A DNA stretch of 24,871 nt from an uncultured Actinomycetes bacterium (GTDB lineage: Bacteria > Actinomycetota > Actinomycetes > S36-B12): positions 1-24,871 of the forward strand of contig CALGTB010000328.1 of NCBI GenBank assembly GCA_937902285.1. The letters run 5' to 3'. How positions within the stretch are numbered: position 1 is the stretch's first letter; each line of letters starts with the position of its first letter. The position numbers were made by a program, and so were the translations under genes. This document shows, in pieces, positions 19,409-24,871 of the stretch. A model generated the notes under the pieces. The model searched no databases and had not been told where the DNA came from. It worked only from the letters and a program-made list of their open reading frames with translations.

Positions 19409-20224
19409 GTGAACCCGACCCCGATCCCGCCCGCTGCCGAGCCGCTTCTTGATGCGTGGCGCGACGACCTCGCATCGTGGGCGATCCCCGAGGAGATCCT
19501 CAGCCAGGCCGACGAGCCGCCGTGGGTCCACCCCGTCGCCATGTTCACCGTCGACGACGTCATCGAGGACTCGCCCTCGCATCAGCGGGCGCGCGAGGCG
19601 GTTCCCGAGGATGGCAGTGTCCTCGACGTCGGCAGCGGGGGAGGGCGTGCCGCCTTCGCACTGGTGCCGCCGGCGGGATCCGTCGTGGCGGTGGACCACC
19701 AGCAGGGCATGCTCGACGCCTTCGCCGAGGCGGCGCTCCGGCGCGGCGTGCGGTCGCGGGAGTACCTCGGGCAGTGGCCGGACGTCTCACCCGCCGTGCC
19801 GACGTGCGACGTGGTCGTGTGCCACCACGTCGCCTACAACGTGCCCGAGATCGGGCCGTTCCTGCAGGCGCTCGACGGGCATGCGCGCGGACGCGTGGTG
19901 CTCGAGGTCCCCATGCATCATCCGATGTCGAACATGAACCCGCTCTGGAAGCGATTCTGGGGGCTCGATCGGCCCACGCAGCCGACGGCGCGGGACCTCG
20001 CGGCGATCGCCCGGGCGCTCGGCTTCGACGCCCACCTCGATGAGTGGGACGACGAGACGTGGGGCAACCGGGTGGCGCTGCCCGATGCCGAGCGGGTGCG
20101 GTTCGCCCGGATCCGGCTCTGCCTCACGGCCGACCGCGACGCCGAGGTCGCCGCGGCCCTCATCGAGGAGGCCGATGCACGGCCGCGCCGCGTGGCCACC
20201 CTCTGGTGGGACGTGGCCCGCTGA
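19409..20224 (+). CDS. Class I SAM-dependent methyltransferase
   Basis: A 271-residue cytosolic methyltransferase. Motif I is VLDVGSGGGRAAF (71-83), acidic post-motif I is VVAVDHQQGML with Asp96, and motif IV lies around VVVCHHVAYNVPEI. Several histidines and the LEVPMHHPMSNMNPLWKRFWG stretch (about 168-188) are conserved within a family of actinobacterial methyltransferases of unknown substrate. The GTG at 19409 is chosen because of TACGGT-n6-GTG, and because the N-terminus then begins VNPTPIPPAAEPLL; longer in-frame readings would overlap the divergent gene. A 49-nt gap follows to the next plus-strand gene, which has a separate promoter-like element. Confidence 0.88.
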   Translation: MNPTPIPPAAEPLLDAWRDDLASWAIPEEILSQADEPPWVHPVAMFTVDDVIEDSPSHQRAREAVPEDGSVLDVGSGGGRAAFALVPPAGSVVAVDHQQGMLDAFAEAALRRGVRSREYLGQWPDVSPAVPTCDVVVCHHVAYNVPEIGPFLQALDGHARGRVVLEVPMHHPMSNMNPLWKRFWGLDRPTQPTARDLAAIARALGFDAHLDEWDDETWGNRVALPDAERVRFARIRLCLTADRDAEVAAALIEEADARPRRVATLWWDVAR

Positions 20225-20261
20225 CGTGAGCCTGGGGCCTGAGGCGCCGCCGAGCCTCGGC

Positions 20262-20267
20262 TTAGAT
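20262..20267 (+). promoter_or_regulatory. Promoter-like TTAGAT before the PLP enzyme
   Basis: TTAGAT is 6 nt before the GTG at 20274, the same spacing as the TANNNT boxes elsewhere in the window, but the conserved A at position 2 is a T. Upstream in the same 49-nt gap is a weak inverted repeat (GAGGC 20241-20245 with GCCTC 20254-20258) that could terminate the methyltransferase transcript. Confidence 0.4.
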
Positions 20268-20273
20268 GGTCCC

Positions 20274-21485
20274 GTGACCTACGACGTGCAGCGACTCCGT
20301 GCCCGCATGCCCGCCCTCGCGTCGGGCATCGCCTACTTCGACGGGCCGGGAGGGACGCAGACTCCCGATGTCGTCGCCGACGCCATCGCGGCGGCCCTGG
20401 TCGGGGGCCTGTCGAACCGGGGCCGCACGACGCAGGCCGAGCGCAACGCCGACGACATCACCGTGGGCGCCCGGCTCGCCGGCGCCGACCTCGTGAATGC
20501 CGACCCTGCGGGGGTCGTGTTCGGTCGCAGCATGACCGAGCTGACCTTCCAGGTCGCCCGCACGCTGGCCCAGGACTGGGGACCGGGCGACGAGGTCGTC
20601 GTGACCCGGCTCGATCATGACGGCAACATCCGCCCGTGGGTGACCTACGCGCAGCGAGCAGGGGCGACCGTCCGCTGGGCCGACTTCGATCCGCAGACCG
20701 GTGCCCTCTCCGTCGACGCGGTCATGTCGCTCGTCAACGACAACACCCGTGTCGTCGCAGTGACCGGGGCCAGCAACCTCCTGGGCACCCGGCCTGACGT
20801 GGCCGCGATCGGCGCGCAGCTCGCGGCCGCACCGGCGCTCCTGTACGTCGACGGGGTCCACCTCACCCCGCATGCGCCCGTCGACATGCGGGCCATGGGC
20901 GCGGACTTCTACGTGTGCAGTCCGTACAAGTTCCTCGGCCCGCACATCGGCATGCTCGCGGCGTCGCCGGCGCTGCTGGAGACGCTGCATCCGGACAAGC
21001 TCCGGCCGAGCACCGAGCAGGTCCCCGAGCGGTTCGAGCTCGGCACCCTGCCCTACGAGCTGCTGGCCGGCGTCACGGCGGCCATCGACGTACTGGCCGA
21101 CCTTGTCCCCGGCGACGAGCAGTCACTGACCCGTCGCGAGCGACTGCTCCGGTCCATGGCCGCGCTCGAGCAGTACGAGGACGACCTCCACGCGCGCCTG
21201 CAGTCGGGCCTCGACGCCATCTCGGGCATCCACCGGTTCGGTCACGCGCCGGTGCGCACGCCCACGGAGCTCTTTGCCGTCGACGGGGTCGAGGGGCCTG
21301 AGGTCTACCGCCGGCTGGCGGAGCTCGGGGTCAACGCACCGGCCGGGTCGTTCTACGCGCTCGAGGCGTCCGAGCACCTGGGCCTCGGCGCGTCCGGGGC
21401 GGTGCGCGCCGGGCTGGCGCCGTACACGAGCGCCGAGGACGTCGACCGACTGCTCGACGGGCTGGCCGCCATCGCCGCCCGATGA
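20274..21485 (+). CDS. PLP-dependent cysteine-desulfurase-like protein (class V aminotransferase fold)
   Basis: A 403-residue fold-type I PLP enzyme. Recognisable pieces are AYFDGPGGTQTPDVV (20-34), VTRLDHDGNIRPW, VDGVHLTPHAPVDM with the PLP-binding Asp and His, and the Schiff-base Lys219 in CSPYKFLGPHIG. It matches the cysteine desulfurase-like group TIGR01976 (named from memory) rather than IscS or SufS. The only cysteine in the protein is Cys215 beside the lysine; the flexible-loop cysteine that accepts persulfide in true desulfurases is absent, the equivalent region being GVNAPAGSFYALEASEHLGL. It may therefore be a lyase or aminotransferase with an unassigned substrate. It ends 20 nt from the convergent cytochrome gene. 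Confidence 0.86.
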   Translation: MTYDVQRLRARMPALASGIAYFDGPGGTQTPDVVADAIAAALVGGLSNRGRTTQAERNADDITVGARLAGADLVNADPAGVVFGRSMTELTFQVARTLAQDWGPGDEVVVTRLDHDGNIRPWVTYAQRAGATVRWADFDPQTGALSVDAVMSLVNDNTRVVAVTGASNLLGTRPDVAAIGAQLAAAPALLYVDGVHLTPHAPVDMRAMGADFYVCSPYKFLGPHIGMLAASPALLETLHPDKLRPSTEQVPERFELGTLPYELLAGVTAAIDVLADLVPGDEQSLTRRERLLRSMAALEQYEDDLHARLQSGLDAISGIHRFGHAPVRTPTELFAVDGVEGPEVYRRLAELGVNAPAGSFYALEASEHLGLGASGAVRAGLAPYTSAEDVDRLLDGLAAIAAR

Positions 21486-21505
21486 CCCGCCCGATGCGTC
21501 GTCAC

Positions 21506-22171
21506 TTATGGCTGCTTCTGGGGCTCAGGATCAGCCACAGGTGACGAGGCATCGGAGGACGTGAACTCGGCGGCCCAGGCGCCGTGCTCGCGCTCGGCCC
21601 AGGCCAGTGGCACCTCGCCGGTGCGCATCCCGGCCCGCGCGGTCGCGTCGTTGAACGCCATGTAGACGTGGCCGATCGTGACGACCAGCACGGCGAGCGC
21701 GAGCCAGTCGTGCACGAACGTGGCCCCCGTGCGCAGGGCATCGGTGAAGTAGCTGCTGAAGAACATCATCGTGCCGGTGGCGAACATGATGATGATCGAT
21801 CCGAGCGTGAAGGCTGCGTTGAGCTTCTGGCCCGCGTTGAACTTGCCCACGGGGATGCGGCCGGATCGCCGGTCGCGCTTGCGCAGCCACTCCCAGTCCG
21901 ACGGCAGGAAGCGGTTCAGGCGCCCGGCATCGTCGCGGAAGGCCCGTGAGAAGAGGGCGATGAGGATGGGGACGGGCAGTGCGAACCCGGCGACCTCATG
22001 CACGACGCGGACGATCTGCCGATTGCCGATGAGCCCGCCCAGGTCGGGGATGTAGAGGAGGGCCGCGGTCAGCAGGAGCACCACGGTGAGCACCGCGATG
22101 GCACGGTGCGCCCACTGCTCGGCTGACGCGAAGCGGCGCAGCGTCGCCGGCGGCTCAGACGTTGGGGTCAT
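21506..22171 (-). CDS. Four-helix membrane cytochrome b (b561/formate dehydrogenase gamma-like)
   Basis: A 221-residue membrane protein with four hydrophobic helices, around residues 21-43, 58-78, 120-141 and 155-172. Histidines suited to haem coordination are on them: AEQWAHRAIAV, RVVHEVAGFAL, FVHDWLALA and GHVYMAF. A polar cytosolic loop between helices 2 and 3 and a long acidic C-terminal tail complete the protein. It overlaps the upstream molybdoenzyme gene by 17 nt and is last in that operon, so it is the likely quinone-linked electron partner of the exported enzyme. Haem content and direction of electron flow are inferred from the family. Start ATG 22171. Confidence 0.85.
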   Translation of the reverse strand: MTPTSEPPATLRRFASAEQWAHRAIAVLTVVLLLTAALLYIPDLGGLIGNRQIVRVVHEVAGFALPVPILIALFSRAFRDDAGRLNRFLPSDWEWLRKRDRRSGRIPVGKFNAGQKLNAAFTLGSIIIMFATGTMMFFSSYFTDALRTGATFVHDWLALAVLVVTIGHVYMAFNDATARAGMRTGEVPLAWAEREHGAWAAEFTSSDASSPVADPEPQKQP

Positions 22172-22868
22172 CGCTGCGTCCGTTCGATGCCCCGATGTAT
22201 GCGTCGATGTCGTAGCCGCGCTCTTCCCAGTACCCCGGGATGACGGCGCGGCCCACCTCGATGCCGGACAGCCACTTGATCGACTTGTAGCCGTACATGG
22301 GGACGACGTAGAGCCGGACCGGCGCCCCGTGCTTGACCTCGATCGGCGCCCCGAACATCGACGTGGCGACGAGCACGTCGTCCTTCATGCCCTGCTCCAT
22401 GGTCAGCGACTCGGTGTACGCCCCGTCGAACGATGTGAAGCGCAGCGCGGTCGCTCCCGCCTCGACGCCGGCGGCGGCGAGCACGTCGCGCAGGAGGACG
22501 CCCGACCAGGGCACGTCCTCGACGCGCCACCCCGTCACGCACTGGAAGTCCTTGGTCATCCCCGTCTGGGGGAGGGCGGCGAGGTCGTCGAGGGTCAGCG
22601 ACAGCGGGGTGTCGACCATCCCCGAGACCGTGAGGCGGTAGTCGGCCGGCGCCATCTCGGGGAAGCCGTTCGTGACGGTGTAGATGCGGAAGCCGCCGGC
22701 GGCCGGGATGACCGACGCCAGGCCGGGCACCGTTGACGCCACCACGTCGCTGACGCCGTCCGACAGCCACTTGCCCGCTGCGACGCCCACGGCGCCGAGG
22801 CCGACCATGGCGAGGACGACGCGGCGGCCGACGGGGGTGCCGCGCAGGTGGGCCTGGGACTGTGCCAT
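22155..22868 (-). CDS. Tat-exported molybdopterin-dependent oxidoreductase (sulfite oxidase/MsrP fold)
   Basis: A 237-residue enzyme of the SUOX/YedY fold. The N-terminus has a twin-arginine signal: TPVGRRVVLAMVGLGAVGVA, with Arg15 and Arg16 before a hydrophobic stretch; no clean AxA cleavage site is seen, so it may stay anchored. The molybdenum ligand Cys110 is in DFQCVTGWRVEDVPW, and VVPMYGYKSIKWL is the conserved cofactor-binding end. The family reduces or oxidises small oxyanion or sulfoxide substrates at the cell surface. Its partner is the membrane cytochrome encoded 17 nt overlapping downstream. The ATG at 22868 is the only start that places the Tat motif correctly. Actual substrate is unknown. 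Confidence 0.9.
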   Translation of the reverse strand: MAQSQAHLRGTPVGRRVVLAMVGLGAVGVAAGKWLSDGVSDVVASTVPGLASVIPAAGGFRIYTVTNGFPEMAPADYRLTVSGMVDTPLSLTLDDLAALPQTGMTKDFQCVTGWRVEDVPWSGVLLRDVLAAAGVEAGATALRFTSFDGAYTESLTMEQGMKDDVLVATSMFGAPIEVKHGAPVRLYVVPMYGYKSIKWLSGIEVGRAVIPGYWEERGYDIDAYIGASNGRSDDPNV

Positions 22869-22912
22869 GCCCCATGGGAACACACTCCGGGCCGCCGGGC
22901 CAGCGGACCGCG

Positions 22913-22930
22913 CCTTACGGATGCGTAAGG
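22913..22930. promoter_or_regulatory. Perfect palindrome CCTTACG-GATG-CGTAAGG
   Basis: Seven-base arms with a four-base centre lie between the DUF1697 stop and the molybdoenzyme start, 45-62 nt upstream of the latter's ATG. There is no T-run, so it is better explained as a binding site for a dimeric repressor (for example of the TetR type) than as a terminator for DUF1697. The protein that binds is not encoded nearby. Confidence 0.6.
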
Positions 22931-22947
22931 GATGGAGGAGGCGAGGG

Positions 22948-23508
22948 TCAGGACTCGCAGAGGGCCAGCAGGGCAGTGACCGTTGCCCAGTTGCGGGCGG
23001 TGCCACTGCGATGGATGCCGCGTCCCTTGGTGCTGAGCGCCTTGGCCAGCTCGCTGGTCCCGAACCCGTCCGGAGTGTGGAGGTACATGACGGTTCCGTC
23101 GACGGTGCAGGTGTCGCGCGTCCCCTTCTGCGTCGCAGCGTCCTGCAGCGCACGCACCTGCTCGCGAGACGCGTCGTCGAGCGGCGAGGGGAGGAAGATC
23201 GCGTGGAGGCGCCGATGGTCGGTCTCGTCCGGGTACGGGTTGGCGGCCACGACGGCGGCGAAGGCGGACGACGCGACCGCGATCGTCGCGATGTCGAGGC
23301 CGAACGAGGTGGCGATCACCTCCCGCACGTGCGTCGCGACGGCCGCGGCGTCGTCCATGCGCGCATCGAGCACCACGTTGCCGCTCTGGATGTACGTGCG
23401 CACCCGCTCGAGGCCCGAGGCCTCGAGCGCCTGGCGAAGTGTCGCCATCGGCACCTTGTTGTGACCGCCGACGTTGACCCCGCGGAGAAGGGCGACGTAG
23501 GTGGGCAC
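22948..23508 (-). CDS. DUF1697-domain protein
   Basis: A 186-residue protein with the family opening PTYVALLRGVNVGGHNKVPM and the following LEASGLERVRTYIQSGNVVL motif. It continues through helices around residues 55-85 and a C-terminal SELAKALSTKGRGIHRSGTARNW. DUF1697 has no established function, and the protein is cytosolic. I chose the GTG at 23508 because AGGA (23517-23520) lies 8 nt upstream and family members begin close to PTYVALLRG; an ATG at 23517 would add only three residues and disrupt that ribosome site. It is transcribed away from the glycosyltransferase, with its stop 80 nt before the molybdoenzyme start. Confidence 0.86.
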   Translation of the reverse strand: MPTYVALLRGVNVGGHNKVPMATLRQALEASGLERVRTYIQSGNVVLDARMDDAAAVATHVREVIATSFGLDIATIAVASSAFAAVVAANPYPDETDHRRLHAIFLPSPLDDASREQVRALQDAATQKGTRDTCTVDGTVMYLHTPDGFGTSELAKALSTKGRGIHRSGTARNWATVTALLALCES

Positions 23509-23533
23509 GGGATGCATCCTGCCCTGCTGGCAC

Positions 23534-23545
23534 TTCCGCGCGGAA
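23534..23545. promoter_or_regulatory. Palindrome TTCCGCGCGGAA upstream of glycosyltransferase promoter
   Basis: A perfect 12-bp palindrome in the 132-bp gap between divergent DUF1697 and glycosyltransferase genes. Its centre is 38.5 bp before the predicted +1 of the TAGACT promoter, which is around the -35. No -35 consensus is seen there (GAATGC), so a regulator at this site could be needed for, or could block, transcription. Self-complementary GC-rich runs also arise by chance. Confidence 0.45.
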
Positions 23546-23565
23546 TGCGACCGCGTTCGCGCTGG

Positions 23566-23571
23566 TAGACT
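23566..23571 (+). promoter_or_regulatory. Predicted -10 TAGACT of the glycosyltransferase
   Basis: TAGACT fits the TANNNT consensus with a start near 23578. Unlike the leaderless boxes it is 70 nt or more before any start codon, so the transcript would have a leader of about 63 nt to ATG 23641, or about 117 nt to ATG 23695. Confidence 0.5.
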
Positions 23572-23594
23572 CGGGGCACAGATACGGTCAAGGA

Positions 23595-23626
23595 CACCAG
23601 GCAGGGGCTTCGCCCGCCGTCCGGTG
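23595..23626 (+). promoter_or_regulatory. Structured leader hairpin of unknown class
   Basis: CACC (23595-23598) pairs with GGTG (23623-23626), GGC (23600-23602) with GCC (23616-23618), and GGGC (23605-23608) with GCCC (23612-23615) around a TTC loop. The stem is interrupted by short bulges. It lies between the TAGACT box and the glycosyltransferase start. I recognise no riboswitch family; it may affect initiation or simply be GC-rich leader structure. Confidence 0.4.
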
Positions 23627-23640
23627 CCAGTCGGGGACGC

Positions 23641-24828
23641 ATGTGCCCCATGCAGGATCGGCAGCGCCTCCGCTGCACCGCGCGAACCTCGCAGATGGGC
23701 CCCCTCGTGGCCACCCGCTTCAGCATGCTCAGCACCTTCCCGCCCACCCAGTGCGGCCTGGCCACCTTCGCCTACGCGCTGGTGTCCGAGATGGCGGCGT
23801 CAGGGGTCGACGTCGAGGTGGTGCGCATCGTCGACGAGCCCGAGCCCGTGGTCGCGCATGTCTCCCACGAGCTGGTGATCTCCGAGCCCGGCGCGGCTCG
23901 GCAGGCAGCGGCTGCGATGAACGCGTGCGATGTGGCGATCGTGCAGCACGAGTACGGCATCTTCGGCGGACGTGACGGTGCCGACGTGGTCGACCTGCTC
24001 GACCAGCTGCGCATCCCTTCCATCGTCGTGCTCCACACCGTGCTCGCCCAGCCGACGCTGCACCAGCACCAGGTGCTGGCGCGGGTCGTGGACGCCGCCA
24101 CCATCGTCGTGACGATGACCGACACCGCGAGGCGCAGGCTGCTCCACGGCTGGGTGGTCGATCCCGCCAAGGTGCGGGTGATCGCCCACGGCGCCGCCGA
24201 CAACCGGCCGGCGGCCGGCGAGGTGTCGCCGATCGGCGCGCGTCCCACCATCCTGACCTGGGGGCTCCTCGGCGAGGGCAAGGGGATCGAGTGGGCAATC
24301 ACGGCCATGGCCGATGTCGTCGACCTGACACCCGCACCCCTGTACCGCGTCGTGGGGGAGACGCATCCCCGCGTCGTCGAGCGCGACGGCGAGCGCTACC
24401 GCGATCGGCTCGTGGCGCTGTCCGAGTCGCTCGGCGTCGAGGACCTGGTGTCCTTCGAAGGGCGCTACCTCGACGAGCCCTCGCTGCGCCGGGTGATCCG
24501 CGAGGCCGACGTCGTCCTCCTCCCGTACGACTCCCGTGACCAGGTGACCTCGGGCGTCCTGACTGAGGCCGTGGTCGCCGGGAAGCCGGTGATCTCCACG
24601 GGCTTCCCGCACGCCGTCGAGCTGCTGAGCGGTGGCGCCGGGATCATCGTGCCCCAGCGTGACCCGAAGGCCATCGCGGCCGCGCTGCGCCGCGTGCTGA
24701 CCGAGCCGGGCCTGACCGCGTCGATGGGCGCCGTCGCGACCGAGCTCGCCCCCGGGCTGCTGTGGTCGGGGGTCGCGGCGGAGTACGTGGCCCTGGGAAC
24801 GTCACTGCTCGGCACCGCGAACCTGTAG
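23641..24828 (+). CDS. GT4-type glycosyltransferase
   Basis: A 395-residue GT-B glycosyltransferase. The acceptor half starts with FSMLSTFPPTQCGLATFAYAL (about 28-48) and includes VQHEYGIFGG (101-110), typical of a GT4 group that uses nucleotide sugars. The donor half has LLGEGKGIEWAI (about 211-222) and ends in PYDSRDQVTSGVLTEAVVAGKPVISTGFPHAVELL (about 297-331), with the conserved Glu in TSGVLTEAV. The start is uncertain: ATG 23641 has GGGGA 3 nt upstream, but the first ~20 residues (MCPMQDRQRLRCTART) do not look like the family. ATG 23695 or GTG 23707 would begin closer to the fold. Cytosolic or membrane-associated. The final sugar acceptor is unknown. Confidence 0.85.
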   Translation: MCPMQDRQRLRCTARTSQMGPLVATRFSMLSTFPPTQCGLATFAYALVSEMAASGVDVEVVRIVDEPEPVVAHVSHELVISEPGAARQAAAAMNACDVAIVQHEYGIFGGRDGADVVDLLDQLRIPSIVVLHTVLAQPTLHQHQVLARVVDAATIVVTMTDTARRRLLHGWVVDPAKVRVIAHGAADNRPAAGEVSPIGARPTILTWGLLGEGKGIEWAITAMADVVDLTPAPLYRVVGETHPRVVERDGERYRDRLVALSESLGVEDLVSFEGRYLDEPSLRRVIREADVVLLPYDSRDQVTSGVLTEAVVAGKPVISTGFPHAVELLSGGAGIIVPQRDPKAIAAALRRVLTEPGLTASMGAVATELAPGLLWSGVAAEYVALGTSLLGTANL

Positions 24829-24833
24829 GTCGC

Positions 24834-24871
24834 ATGAAGGCACACGAGGCGCCACTTGCCTCCCTCCACCT
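24834..24871 (+). CDS. Start of a further gene (truncated by the window edge)
   Basis: An open frame beginning ATG AAG GCA, 5 nt after the glycosyltransferase TAG, runs to the window end (MKAHEAPLASLH). The TAGG of the stop region (24826-24829) could serve as a short ribosome site, 4 nt away. The close spacing suggests the same operon, but 12 codons are too few to identify or even confirm it. Confidence 0.4.
   Translation, partial: MKAHEAPLASLH

Noticed and set aside
20241..20261. A small inverted repeat between methyltransferase and PLP enzyme as a definite terminator
   Set aside because: The stem is only 5 bp with an 8-nt loop; it is too weak to call by itself.
22913..22930. CCTTACG-GATG-CGTAAGG as a terminator for DUF1697
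   Set aside because: The stem is only 7 bp with no T-run, and it lies upstream of a gene start at operator distance.
1..24871. tRNA, rRNA, CRISPR array, insertion sequence or prophage
   Set aside because: No cloverleaf, regularly spaced direct repeats, transposase, integrase or phage structural genes were seen on either strand.

Overview
This window is GC-rich chromosomal DNA, densely packed with genes, and reads as a free-living actinomycete. The protein relatives and the gene order point to the Nocardioidaceae or a neighbouring family; that placement is an inference from gene content. I see no tRNA, rRNA, CRISPR array, insertion sequence or prophage. Nearly all of it is core metabolism and housekeeping. 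The only accessory-looking module is a small vapBC toxin-antitoxin pair.

Layout. (1) 1-1324, plus: the 3' end of ettA, a hotdog thioesterase and a conserved hypothetical gene. (2) 1321-9191, minus: a six-gene, tightly coupled operon read from right to left: prolyl oligopeptidase, MscS channel, SDR/DUF2867 protein, truncated haemoglobin glbO, GH13 alpha-glucosidase, M20 amidohydrolase. (3) 9215-13413, plus: a divergent operon of amidase, malQ, a one-TM small protein and a DUF5130 protein, ending in a hairpin shared with the convergent pepN (13449-16007, minus). (4) 16081-18050: a DCC-type thiol protein, a minus-strand HTH/Clp-N gene pair behind two matching palindromes, and a Nei-type DNA glycosylase. 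(5) 18020-20224: vapBC, a DUF3159 membrane protein and a divergent methyltransferase. (6) 20274-22868: a PLP-dependent cysteine-desulfurase-like protein, then a minus-strand pair encoding a Tat-exported molybdopterin oxidoreductase and its four-helix cytochrome b. (7) 22948-24871: a DUF1697 protein, a GT4-type glycosyltransferase behind a structured leader, and the first codons of a further gene.

Two themes stand out. First, the start of nearly every operon carries a TANNNT hexamer 6-7 nt before the start codon, the signature of leaderless actinobacterial transcripts; two divergent pairs are squeezed into 23 and 29 bp this way. Second, the order ettA / thioesterase / hypothetical / GH13 / glbO / DUF5130 / pepN / nei matches what I recall of Mycobacterium tuberculosis Rv2477c to Rv2464c, so this looks like an ancestral actinobacterial block with lineage-specific insertions.

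The least familiar unit is the HTH/Clp-N pair. Its two GTCAAC-N4-GTTGAC palindromes contain the -10 and -35 elements of promoters in both directions. MalQ and the GH13 enzyme suggest glycogen or maltodextrin turnover. POP, PepN, the amidase and the M20 enzyme suggest peptide and amide recycling.
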